Positions 1 to 5,655 of a DNA stretch of 6,931 nt are shown piece after piece. Origin of the DNA: Anaerolineae bacterium (lineage in GTDB: Bacteria > Chloroflexota > Anaerolineae > Anaerolineales > Villigracilaceae); the NCBI GenBank assembly GCA_003524705.1, contig DQGV01000286.1, forward strand, positions 1-6,931. Direction: 5' to 3'. The position numbers and the translations under genes were made by a program. How positions within the stretch are numbered: the stretch's first letter is position 1; each line of letters starts with the position of its first letter. Below the pieces are notes generated by a model. It was not told the DNA's origin and did not search any database. It saw only the letters and a list, made by a program, of their open reading frames with translations.

Positions 1-78
1 AACAGTTTAGAAGAAAGCATCAACGCGACGGCTACGCCTCAACCTACGGGTACACCTGAATCTACACCTACGCCTTAA
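1..78 (+). CDS. C-terminal end of a Thr/Pro-rich protein (partial)
   Basis: This is the 3' end of a gene that begins outside the window. Frame 1 is open from base 1 and gives 25 residues before a TAA stop at 76-78. The visible tail is low in complexity and rich in Thr, Pro and Ala (it ends in ESTPTP). Tails and linkers of this kind are common in exported or surface-anchored proteins, and the dehydrogenase lipoprotein encoded opposite has a similar linker after its lipid-anchored Cys. No catalytic domain is visible, so the function cannot be named. The gene converges on the minus-strand gene ending at 120, and the hairpin at 94-112 lies between them. The main doubt is whether this frame is truly coding, because only 78 bases are seen; the stop just before a hairpin supports it. 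Confidence 0.6.
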   Translation, partial: NSLEESINATATPQPTGTPESTPTP

Positions 79-93
79 TCTTAAATTTTTTAG

Positions 94-112
94 GTCACGT
101 TTTTAACGTGAC
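94..112. terminator. Hairpin between convergent genes, probable terminator
   Basis: A perfect 8-bp inverted repeat, GTCACGTT (94-101) and AACGTGAC (105-112), is separated by a TTT loop. On the + strand it is followed by a T-rich run (113-124) and lies 15 nt after the stop at 78, so it fits an intrinsic terminator for the upstream gene. On the minus strand the bases after the stem are A-rich at first, so termination of the opposite gene is less certain. A nearly identical 19-nt core recurs at 5385-5403. Confidence 0.65.
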
Positions 113-119
113 TTAAATT

Positions 120-1346
120 TTATTTCTTCGTCAACGTATATACACTACCATTATCACTGGCTAAATAAATCTCCCCATTTTGTCCTTGACCAAATGATGT
201 AATCGTCACGCCCGTTTCAAACATGCGTTGATTTTGAAATTGTCCGTTTGATAAGAACAATCCCCAAACGTAACCGGTGCAATAGTCACCATAAATATAG
301 ATTCCATTCCATTCAGGCATGGAACCACGATAGACATAACCACCTGTGACAGAACAACCTTCGTATGGACTGGAATGACTATATTCCGCCGCAGGGAGCA
401 ATAAACCGGGTTGAGGTTCCCCATCATAGCCGATGCTTCCTTCCATGATGCTCCAACCGAAGTTTGCACCACCTGCTGAACCGGCAGGTAAATAATCTAT
501 CTCTTCTTTTTCACCCTGACCAACATCGCCAATCCATAAATCGCCATTAGCTAAATCAAATGAAATGCGCCACGGATTGCGAAGTCCATATGCCCACACT
601 TCGGTGCCAAATGGATTGCCTGCTGGAATAGAATACGGGTCGCCATTATTAACATCAATGCGTAAAATTTTTCCGAGTAACGAATCAATTTGTTGACCAT
701 TTTTAAGCGGGTCACCTGCCGCGCCACCATCACCCATACCTAAGTACAAATAACCATCAGGTCCAAAAGCGACTGCACCACCATTATGATTCGGAAATGG
801 TTGGTCAATGACTAACAAAACTTTTTCACTGTTTGGGTCTGCTGTATTTCCATTTGCTGTAAAACGTGAAATACGTGTGTGACCTCCATTGCCAGTGTAA
901 TTGACATAGAAATATCCATTTTGCTCATAGTTTGGATGAAACGCCAAACCGAGCAACCCCATTTCATTGCTCCAATCTTCTACGCGGTCATCAATGTTCA
1001 AAAATGGTTCACTTAATAATTCACCATTTTGATAAATCCGAATCGTGCCGTATTTTTCGATGATGAATAATCTACCAGTGCCATCGAATGATGATTGCAC
1101 ATCCACAGGTCTATCTAAATCGCTGATGATAGGAGACCATTGATAATCATTTGGATTTGGAAAAGTATTTGCATTGGTTGCAGAGGTTTGTGTGGGCGGT
1201 GTTGTTGGTGATTCAGGTTGAGAATCTGTTGAGGGTGCTGATTCAGTTATCCCCGATGGAAGAGGCGTTATGGTCGGGGCAACTGAATCAGAAAATCCGC
1301 CACATGCTAGCATGGGCAGTATTAATAAAATCAAAAGTTTTTTCAT
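120..1346 (-). CDS. Lipoprotein, PQQ-type sugar dehydrogenase (glucose/sorbosone dehydrogenase family)
   Basis: A 408-residue secreted oxidoreductase of the GSDH/aldose sugar dehydrogenase family, a six-bladed beta-propeller that binds PQQ and calcium and oxidises sugars or other aldoses outside the cytoplasm. Residues 1-15 form a lipoprotein signal (MKKLLILLILPMLAC) with Cys15 as the likely lipidated residue. A Ser/Thr/Pro-rich linker follows to about residue 65. The family motifs then appear in order: GLLGLAFHPNY (about 130-140), NHNGG with the probable catalytic His187, GMGDGG (203-208), YGLRNPWR (253-260) with the PQQ-contacting Arg256, and NFGW (295-298). Cys331 and Cys356 could form a disulfide. 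I chose the ATG at 1346 because it begins the signal peptide; an upstream ATG at 1379 would add a charged extension. The start lies 4 nt after the stop of the DUF1232 gene and has no clear Shine-Dalgarno, suggesting translational coupling. The substrate cannot be told from sequence, and some family members are non-enzymatic. Confidence 0.9.
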   Translation of the reverse strand: MKKLLILLILPMLACGGFSDSVAPTITPLPSGITESAPSTDSQPESPTTPPTQTSATNANTFPNPNDYQWSPIISDLDRPVDVQSSFDGTGRLFIIEKYGTIRIYQNGELLSEPFLNIDDRVEDWSNEMGLLGLAFHPNYEQNGYFYVNYTGNGGHTRISRFTANGNTADPNSEKVLLVIDQPFPNHNGGAVAFGPDGYLYLGMGDGGAAGDPLKNGQQIDSLLGKILRIDVNNGDPYSIPAGNPFGTEVWAYGLRNPWRISFDLANGDLWIGDVGQGEKEEIDYLPAGSAGGANFGWSIMEGSIGYDGEPQPGLLLPAAEYSHSSPYEGCSVTGGYVYRGSMPEWNGIYIYGDYCTGYVWGLFLSNGQFQNQRMFETGVTITSFGQGQNGEIYLASDNGSVYTLTKK

Positions 1347-1350
1347 TTTT

Positions 1351-1710
1351 TTATTCTTGTGTGTCAGTCGCTTCCGCATCTATCACATCATCTTTCGATG
1401 AATCAGCATTCATGTTTCCAGCCAATGCTTTCATGTGTTCTTGCACAACTTCTGGCGGACAAAGTTCGGTGAAGATATATGAACCCAACCATAATAATGC
1501 GGCATCATCTACCACGCCGATAATTGGGAGTGAGATTGCATCTAACGGAAAAAGTAAATAAGCAAACGCGCCCACTGGGACGAGTTTTGCAAAGAAACTT
1601 ACACGTCGGTCTCCCATCAAACGGAAGATGAGTTTAAGTTGGTTGAGAATATTACGCATTACGCCGCCTTGTTGCGGAACGATAATGTCGGATGCTTTTT
1701 TTTCTGCCAT
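1351..1710 (-). CDS. DUF1232 / YkvA-family small membrane protein
   Basis: A 119-residue protein of the DUF1232 (YkvA) family, whose molecular role is unknown. The family core is clear at about residues 40-78: a hydrophobic stretch, then FPLDAISLPIIGVVDDAALL, which matches the usual pattern of P-[IL]-D-x-I-x-x-x-[IL]-P-x-x-G-x-x-D-D. The segment 41-80 is hydrophobic enough for one or two membrane helices interrupted by these conserved Pro and Asp residues. The C-terminus (about 101-119) is acidic and probably disordered. The start at 1710 is fixed by a strong Shine-Dalgarno, AAGGAG at 1722-1717, 6 nt upstream; a longer reading from 1767 would run through the promoter region. It is the first gene of a minus-strand pair with the lipoprotein dehydrogenase 4 nt downstream. 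The link between the two is only co-transcription; DUF1232 genes are found in many contexts. Confidence 0.88.
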   Translation of the reverse strand: MAEKKASDIIVPQQGGVMRNILNQLKLIFRLMGDRRVSFFAKLVPVGAFAYLLFPLDAISLPIIGVVDDAALLWLGSYIFTELCPPEVVQEHMKALAGNMNADSSKDDVIDAEATDTQE

Positions 1711-1716
1711 GTTGGT

Positions 1717-1722
1717 CTCCTT
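1717..1722 (-). promoter_or_regulatory. Shine-Dalgarno of the DUF1232 gene
   Basis: Read on the minus strand this is AAGGAG, 6 nt before the ATG at 1710. It decides the start in favour of the 119-residue protein over a longer reading from 1767. Confidence 0.85.
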
Positions 1723-1729
1723 TTTGTTA

Positions 1730-1735
1730 ATTATA
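1730..1735 (-). promoter_or_regulatory. Probable -10 box of the minus-strand operon
   Basis: The minus strand reads TATAAT, a perfect match to the sigma-70-type -10 consensus. Transcription would start near 1723, giving a short leader that just includes the Shine-Dalgarno at 1722-1717. No good -35 box lies at 16-18 bp; a TTGATA (1752-1747) is present but only 11 bp upstream, too close to serve. The region is AT-rich, so a chance match is possible. Confidence 0.5.
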
Positions 1736-1756
1736 TACGTTTTATATATCAAAATG

Positions 1757-1806
1757 GTGCGTCGCACTTCACACTTTTAGATTCTCTTAACCTACGCGGT
1801 GCGACG
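1757..1806. repeat. Inverted repeats in the divergent promoter region
   Basis: A small palindrome, GTGCG-T-CGCAC, lies at 1757-1767. Its right part (CGTCGCAC, 1760-1767) is repeated in inverted form as GTGCGACG at 1799-1806, 31 bp further on. A second inverted pair, CTCTTAA (1784-1790) and TTAAGAG (1816-1822), interleaves with the first. The right GTGCGACG overlaps the position expected for the -35 box of the + strand gene. It could be an operator for a regulator of one or both directions, or the remains of a small mobile repeat. No regulator gene is seen in the window. Confidence 0.45.
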
Positions 1807-1829
1807 TACTCGACCTTAAGAGGTACAAT
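1801..1829 (+). promoter_or_regulatory. Probable promoter of the NYN gene, leaderless type
   Basis: The -10-like hexamer TACAAT (1824-1829, 5 of 6 consensus bases) is preceded by a weak -35, GCGACG (1801-1806, 3 of 6), with a 17-bp spacer. Only six bases separate the -10 from the ATG at 1836, so transcription is expected to begin at or beside the A of the start codon. There is no Shine-Dalgarno at normal spacing; an AAGAGG at 1818-1823 is 12 nt away and overlaps the spacer. Confidence 0.5.
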
Positions 1830-1835
1830 TTTAGA

Positions 1836-2300
1836 ATGCCTTATTTGATTGACGGACATAATTTGATTCCGAAGTTGGGATTAAAACTTTCAGACCCAGA
1901 TGATGAATTGGAACTGGCGCATACCTTACAAGAATTTGCTCGTATGCGACGACAACAAATAGAAGTGTATTTTGATGGCGCCCCACCCGCTTCTGCTCGT
2001 ACGGGGAAAGTTGGCACTGTAACTCTACATTTTATTTCGCGTGGAAGTTCCGCCGACTCAGCCATCCGTGCTCGATTAATCAATATGGCAAAGTCTGCCA
2101 AAAATTGGACAGTGGTTTCTTCGGATAGAGAAGTGCAAAGCGCGGCAAAAGTAAACGGAGCAAAATTTATTTCATCTGAAGAGTTTGTAAAGTTGTTGAG
2201 AGATACTTTAACAAGTTCTGTCAAAACCAACCCTGATGATAAAAAATTAACCACTCAAGAAGTGGAAGAGTGGATGCGATTATTTAATAAAGATAAGTAA
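1836..2300 (+). CDS. YacP-like NYN-domain ribonuclease
   Basis: A 154-residue cytoplasmic protein of the NYN/YacP family, PIN-fold nucleases related to Bacillus subtilis Rae1 (YacP), a ribosome-associated mRNA endonuclease. The N-terminus YLIDGHNL carries Asp6 and Asn9, which match the family's DGYN signature (His replaces Tyr here). Further acidic positions expected to hold the metal are Asp47 (EVYFDGAP), Asp74 (SSADSAI) and Asp97 (VVSSDRE). The SSDRE and GAKFISSEEF segments (95-117) are also typical. The C-terminal EVEEWMRLF (142-150) is a short tail motif I associate with members from Chloroflexota-like genomes. The gene has its own promoter and appears leaderless. The HDAC-family gene follows after 16 bp. 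Whether this protein cleaves mRNA on ribosomes, as Rae1 does, or acts on another RNA cannot be read from sequence. Confidence 0.87.
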   Translation: MPYLIDGHNLIPKLGLKLSDPDDELELAHTLQEFARMRRQQIEVYFDGAPPASARTGKVGTVTLHFISRGSSADSAIRARLINMAKSAKNWTVVSSDREVQSAAKVNGAKFISSEEFVKLLRDTLTSSVKTNPDDKKLTTQEVEEWMRLFNKDK

Positions 2301-2304
2301 AGGC

Positions 2305-2310
2305 TATAAT
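2305..2310 (+). promoter_or_regulatory. -10-like TATAAT directly before the HDAC gene
   Basis: A perfect TATAAT ends 6 nt before the ATG at 2317, the same distance as the TACAAT before the NYN gene. This predicts a leaderless transcript starting at the ATG. No convincing -35 is seen: the best is TTAATA at 2284-2289, with a 15-bp spacer and inside the end of the NYN gene. The spacer between the genes is AT-rich, so chance is a real alternative. The only purine-rich stretch (AAAGG, 2299-2303) is 13 nt from the ATG, too far for a normal Shine-Dalgarno. Confidence 0.45.
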
Positions 2311-2316
2311 TGTTTT

Positions 2317-3321
2317 ATGTCCACAGTGTATACATTCGTACCATCGCGCAACCATCAATTCCCAGACCATCCTGAAAGACCGGGCAGATTAGAAATTCTA
2401 GAACCATTGCTTGATTCATTCGGTGCTGAAAAGATAGAACCTGTCCGCGCGAAAGAGGAGGAAATTGCAAAAGTTCATACAACAAGTTTAATTAAGTCTA
2501 TTGAAGAAGTGTGTAAACAAGCACCAAAAATTATAGACCACGCTCCTACTTACGTCACCAAAACTTCGTATGAAGATGCTTTACTCGCCGCAGGTGGAGT
2601 TATCACTTGTACACGAGCTGTCTTAAATGGTGATGCAAAAAATGCGTTTGCAATTGTCCGCCCGCCGGGGCATCATGCCGAACCACACAGGTCAATGGGA
2701 TTTTGTATTTTCAGCAATATCGCAGTCGCCGCACAAGATGTACTTGCAAATGGAATGAGTCGCGTAATGGTGATTGACTATGATGCTCATCATGGCAATG
2801 GGACTCAAGAAGCCTTTCGGAATGATGAACGCACAGGATTAATCTCAACCCATCAATGGGGAATTTATCCGGGAACCGGTGCAATTGATGATGTACCTGA
2901 TGCAAAAAAGAGAATCGTCAATGTACCTTTGAGTGCGTATGCTGGTGATAAAACATTTGAATTGCTGTGTGAATCTATTTTTAGACCGGTAGTTCAAGCA
3001 TTTCAACCTGAGATGTTATTAATCTCTGCTGGGTTTGATGCGCATTGGAATGACCCATTAACTTCGTTAGGATTATCTACACAAGGGTATTATGCGATGT
3101 CTAAAAAGTTAGTGGAGATAGCAGAAGAATTTTGTGGTGGAAAAATTGTCTTTGTTCTCGAAGGCGGCTATGATGAGCACAACGTCGCTAACGGGGTTGG
3201 AGCGGTTTTCAGTGCATTGAGCATGTCTCCCCTTAAGAATGAGGCGGATGATTTGTCACCGTATCAAGAACCGAATCCTGAATCATTAATTCAAAAAGTT
3301 CGTGTGTGGAATGAAATCTAA
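2317..3321 (+). CDS. Zinc-dependent histone-deacetylase-family amidohydrolase
   Basis: A 334-residue full-length member of the arginase/HDAC fold (AcuC, acetylpolyamine amidohydrolase and class II HDAC relatives), a cytoplasmic enzyme that removes acetyl groups from lysine or amine substrates. Motifs in order: HPERPGR (18-24), RPPGHHAEP (115-123) with the catalytic His pair 119/120, GFCIFSN (128-134), DYDAHHGNGTQ (154-164) with zinc ligands Asp156 and His158 and the charge-relay Asp154, YPGTG (184-188), SAGFDAH (237-243) with the third zinc ligand Asp241, and LEGGY (281-285) with the transition-state Tyr285. All catalytic residues are intact, so an active enzyme is expected. It lies 16 bp after the NYN nuclease and 12 bp before the hydrolase, probably in one transcription unit with an additional promoter at its own start. 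Bacterial members act on acetyl-CoA synthetase, polyamines or other amides; the substrate here is not predictable. Confidence 0.94.
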   Translation: MSTVYTFVPSRNHQFPDHPERPGRLEILEPLLDSFGAEKIEPVRAKEEEIAKVHTTSLIKSIEEVCKQAPKIIDHAPTYVTKTSYEDALLAAGGVITCTRAVLNGDAKNAFAIVRPPGHHAEPHRSMGFCIFSNIAVAAQDVLANGMSRVMVIDYDAHHGNGTQEAFRNDERTGLISTHQWGIYPGTGAIDDVPDAKKRIVNVPLSAYAGDKTFELLCESIFRPVVQAFQPEMLLISAGFDAHWNDPLTSLGLSTQGYYAMSKKLVEIAEEFCGGKIVFVLEGGYDEHNVANGVGAVFSALSMSPLKNEADDLSPYQEPNPESLIQKVRVWNEI

Positions 3322-3322
3322 A

Positions 3323-3328
3323 AAGGAG
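3323..3328 (+). promoter_or_regulatory. Shine-Dalgarno of the lipoprotein hydrolase gene
   Basis: AAGGAG lies 5 nt before the ATG at 3334, immediately after the HDAC stop codon (3319-3321). It contrasts with the two upstream genes, which lack a ribosome site at normal distance. Confidence 0.85.
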
Positions 3329-3333
3329 AAGAA

Positions 3334-5376
3334 ATGAAAAAGTTATTGACGTTTGTTTTGTTGTTAGCAATTTTAAGTATGGCTTGTAATACAGTTTTGC
3401 CCAGTGTAAATTCTGAGGAACCAGTTGCTGAGACAACATCTGAACCTGAAACCTCAACAGAATCAGGTGTTGGGGAATTTAATGTAATTGAAGATATCAC
3501 ACCAAAACTAGCAGAGTTAGGCGGTGTGCCGTGTGAAGAAAATGAAGAATTAACTTGTGTTACGTTACAAGTTCCATTAAATCAATTTGATTCTGCCAAC
3601 ACTGAAACCATTGATGTTGTCTTTGGGGTATTGCCTGCCAGTGGCGAACGCTATGGCATGTTTGTGCAAGCCTTCCCTGGTGGACCTGGTGGTGAAGGTA
3701 TTAGCAGTGCTTATTGGAGTTATTTTGATGCAAGCATTCTAGAACATTATGATATTGTCTATTACGACCAACGTGGGATTGGTTTATCTTCTGAATTAGC
3801 CTGCCCAGTTGCTTATGCCGAAGATTTTTTAAGTTATCTTACTTCGTATGATGAGGCTGGGCTTGAAGGCGCAGATACGCCTGAGGAACAAGCAGAATTA
3901 GTAGAAGGCACAAAAACGTATGTTGAAAGTTGTGTTGAAGAGATGGGTATTGACCCTGCCAAACTTGCTTTCTACGGTACTGATTCAGTGGCTGAGGACA
4001 TTGAAGATTTTCGCGCCATCATTGGTGATGAAAAGTTTTGGATTTATGGTGTCAGTTATGGAACTGCCGTATCTCAAACCTACGCCTATGCTTACCCTGA
4101 TAGATTAGCCGGTGTGATTTTAGATGGCACAATTGATATGACAGTTTCTGGTGAACAAGGCTCATTGAATCAAGAAAAAGCATTTGATAAAGTTTTAGTA
4201 GCCGTACTCAATGCTTGTAATGATGATGAACTTTGTTCCGCTGATATGAATGGTGAAGACGCAGTTGCAGTATATGATGAACTCGCGGCACAAGTTTCTG
4301 AAAACCCAATTGATTATGAATTTCCATTACCAAATGATAAAACTGTCAAAGGTACATTTACATTTAATGCACTGGAATACACAACCGCATATCAAATGTA
4401 TTCATTGACCGGACGCATGTTATTTCTCAAAGCACTTGCCGCCGCCAATAATGGTGATTTAACTCCGATGTTGCGTTTGATGTACGATAATGCCACAGTT
4501 GACCCGGCGACATTTGAATACCTCGGCGACACAACTTTTTCAGATACGATGTTCTTAAGCGTTTTATGTACTGATGATACATTTTTCAGTGGCACACCAG
4601 AAGAACGCATTGAACAAAGTATTGAAGCAGGTCAAGCATCTAACGGCACAGTTCCTCGTCTTGATGGCAGTGTGTATACCGGAGTATCTTGTGCATATTG
4701 GCCCTCATCACCAAAAGAAGTTGTGCAACGCGAGCCATTGGTTTTAGAAGGCGTGCCTGTTTTTGTGTTGAATGCCAAACTTGACCCTGCCACTCCATTT
4801 GAAGATGGCGAAGCCGTCTTCAAAAATTTAGATAACGGTTTTCATATCTACGGCGAAGGTGGTATTCATTCTATCTTTGGTTGGGGTGATGCATGTCCCG
4901 ATGATTATGTCACTGATTTCTTAGTAAATGGAACATTACCTGCTCAAAGAGAAATTGTCTGTGATGAATGGGCTGATACGACTGCATCTTACGTTGCAAA
5001 CCCGCCTCAGACTTTAAGTGAAGCTGGTGATTTGCTAGACGCATTCATCGCCATTGATGATAATCTCTTCTACTTGCCAGAATTTTATTATAGTGATGCC
5101 AGTGAAGAAACATCCGTCGGTTGTAACCGAGGCGGAACATTCACATTTGGACCAGGTACTAACGAAAATATTATTGCCTATACCTTCGATAAATGTTCTC
5201 TTATGCAAGGGTTAGCCATGACAGGTACAGGTTCATTTAATTTGGATACAGGGTTAATGACTTTCGATGTAGATGTAACAGGTGATAAAACTGGTAGTGT
5301 CATCTACACTTTCAACTACGCCACAGGTGATGTATCACTCACTGGCGAATACGGTGGCGAGACAATAGACTATTAA
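3334..5376 (+). CDS. Lipoprotein alpha/beta hydrolase, TAP-like/S33 peptidase family, with extra C-terminal domain
   Basis: A 680-residue exported hydrolase related to tripeptidyl aminopeptidase (TAP-like) and S33 proline iminopeptidases, probably releasing amino acids from peptides, or cleaving related esters or amides, at the cell surface. Residues 1-18 are a lipoprotein signal with Cys18 as the likely lipid site; an acidic Glu/Thr-rich linker runs to about 48. Cys67 and Cys75 precede VPLN, as in the family. Then come the oxyanion-loop PGGPGG (115-120), YDQRGIG (144-150), the nucleophile elbow GVSYG with Ser241, a helical lid, Asp484 in LDPATP and His512 in GIHSIFGWGDAC, completing the triad. 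VNGTLP (531-536) normally ends this family. A further stretch of about 100 residues (580-680) with Gly/Thr-rich alternating strands and Cys597/Cys621 is extra and I do not recognise it. It is the last gene of the + strand cluster, with a strong Shine-Dalgarno. Confidence 0.9.
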   Translation: MKKLLTFVLLLAILSMACNTVLPSVNSEEPVAETTSEPETSTESGVGEFNVIEDITPKLAELGGVPCEENEELTCVTLQVPLNQFDSANTETIDVVFGVLPASGERYGMFVQAFPGGPGGEGISSAYWSYFDASILEHYDIVYYDQRGIGLSSELACPVAYAEDFLSYLTSYDEAGLEGADTPEEQAELVEGTKTYVESCVEEMGIDPAKLAFYGTDSVAEDIEDFRAIIGDEKFWIYGVSYGTAVSQTYAYAYPDRLAGVILDGTIDMTVSGEQGSLNQEKAFDKVLVAVLNACNDDELCSADMNGEDAVAVYDELAAQVSENPIDYEFPLPNDKTVKGTFTFNALEYTTAYQMYSLTGRMLFLKALAAANNGDLTPMLRLMYDNATVDPATFEYLGDTTFSDTMFLSVLCTDDTFFSGTPEERIEQSIEAGQASNGTVPRLDGSVYTGVSCAYWPSSPKEVVQREPLVLEGVPVFVLNAKLDPATPFEDGEAVFKNLDNGFHIYGEGGIHSIFGWGDACPDDYVTDFLVNGTLPAQREIVCDEWADTTASYVANPPQTLSEAGDLLDAFIAIDDNLFYLPEFYYSDASEETSVGCNRGGTFTFGPGTNENIIAYTFDKCSLMQGLAMTGTGSFNLDTGLMTFDVDVTGDKTGSVIYTFNYATGDVSLTGEYGGETIDY

Positions 5377-5381
5377 TAATG

Positions 5382-5406
5382 CTTGTCATGTTTTCAACGT
5401 GACAAG
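5382..5406 (+). terminator. First hairpin after the hydrolase gene
   Basis: An 11-bp stem, CTTGTCATGTT (5382-5392) with AACGTGACAAG (5396-5406), has one T·G wobble and a TTC loop. It lies 5 nt after the stop codon. It is not followed by a T run, so alone it is not a standard intrinsic terminator; it may protect the 3' end or help the stronger terminator just downstream. Its centre is almost the same as the hairpin at 94-112. Confidence 0.6.
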
Positions 5407-5413
5407 ATAAAAG

Positions 5414-5443
5414 AAAGCCCTTAACGAAACTTAAGGGCTTTTT
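5414..5443 (+). terminator. Intrinsic terminator of the + strand cluster
   Basis: A perfect 11-bp stem, AAAGCCCTTAA (5414-5424) with TTAAGGGCTTT (5431-5441), a 6-nt loop and a run of five T (5439-5443) make a textbook rho-independent terminator. The opposite strand also has a T-rich stretch after the stem, so it could act in both directions, although no gene converges here. Confidence 0.9.
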
Positions 5444-5502
5444 GATTCGTAGTAAGGATGTACTCTTCATTTCATTATCATTTTGTTGTACACTTTACCA
5501 TC

Positions 5503-5640
5503 ATGTCATTCTGAGCCACATTCTTGTTCTTTGTGGCGAAGAATCTCGAACATAATCTTAGAGACCCTTCGCCTGGTCTCGATACGTTGCACTCGCCGTT
5601 TGAGGCTCGCAACTACTCGACCATCGGCTCAGGGTGACAT
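5503..5640. repeat. 138-bp element of nested inverted repeats (probable dispersed, MITE-like repeat)
   Basis: The ends form a 15-bp inverted repeat: ATGTCATTCTGAGCC (5503-5517) and GGCTCAGGGTGACAT (5626-5640), with two mismatches that become G·U pairs in + strand RNA. Three more inverted pairs lie inside: GCCACA/TGTGGC (5515-5520, 5532-5537, sharing bases with the outer arm); CGAAG..TCTC/GAGA..CTTCG (5537-5547, 5561-5571); and TGGTC/GACCA with GTTGC/GCAAC (5574-5590, 5609-5623). The start (TGTCATTCTGAGC), the middle (GAAGAATCTC, GAGACCCTTCGC) and the end (CTCAGGGTGACA) resemble a dispersed non-coding repeat that I recall from many environmental bacterial genomes. No coding frame is credible inside and no clear target-site duplication is seen. 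It lies between the terminator and the zinc-finger gene, so it may be transcribed as that gene's leader. Region 5444-5502 before it shows no convincing promoter. Confidence 0.72.
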
Positions 5641-5644
5641 AATC

Positions 5645-5650
5645 AAGGAG
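5645..5650 (+). promoter_or_regulatory. Shine-Dalgarno of the zinc-finger gene, next to the repeat
   Basis: AAGGAG lies 5 nt before the ATG at 5656 and starts only 4 nt after the outer stem of the repeat element ends. A folded element would therefore stand directly against the ribosome-binding site. Confidence 0.85.
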
Positions 5651-5655
5651 TAGCA

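Noticed and set aside
1347..1379. Longer N-terminus for the dehydrogenase, starting at 1379
   Set aside because: It would put a charged 11-residue stretch before a perfect lipoprotein signal and overlap the upstream gene by 29 bp.
206..1561. Several open frames overlapping the dehydrogenase and DUF1232 genes (206-472 -, 551-733 -, 1151-1561 +)
   Set aside because: They are shadows of genes with clear family motifs; they have no recognisable domains and no ribosome sites.
1711..1767. Longer N-terminus for the DUF1232 protein, starting at 1767
   Set aside because: A strong Shine-Dalgarno marks the ATG at 1710, and the extra stretch runs through the probable promoter and the palindrome.
1841..2254. 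137-codon minus-strand frame over the NYN gene
   Set aside because: The + strand frame has the D-G-x-N, SSDRE and other family motifs; the minus frame is Cys/Ser-rich with no domain and is the antisense shadow.
5444..5502. Promoter for the zinc-finger gene (TACACT at 5489-5494)
   Set aside because: The -10 match is weak and no -35 is found at a suitable distance; not enough to list.
5503..5640. Nested stems read as a tRNA-like or tmRNA-like gene
   Set aside because: The length and arm sizes do not fit a tRNA, and there is no TTC-A loop, anticodon arm or acceptor 3' end; a dispersed repeat explains it better.
5500..5644. ATC flanking both ends of the repeat element as a target-site duplication
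   Set aside because: Only three bases, and one copy is offset from the element edge by an extra A; expected by chance.
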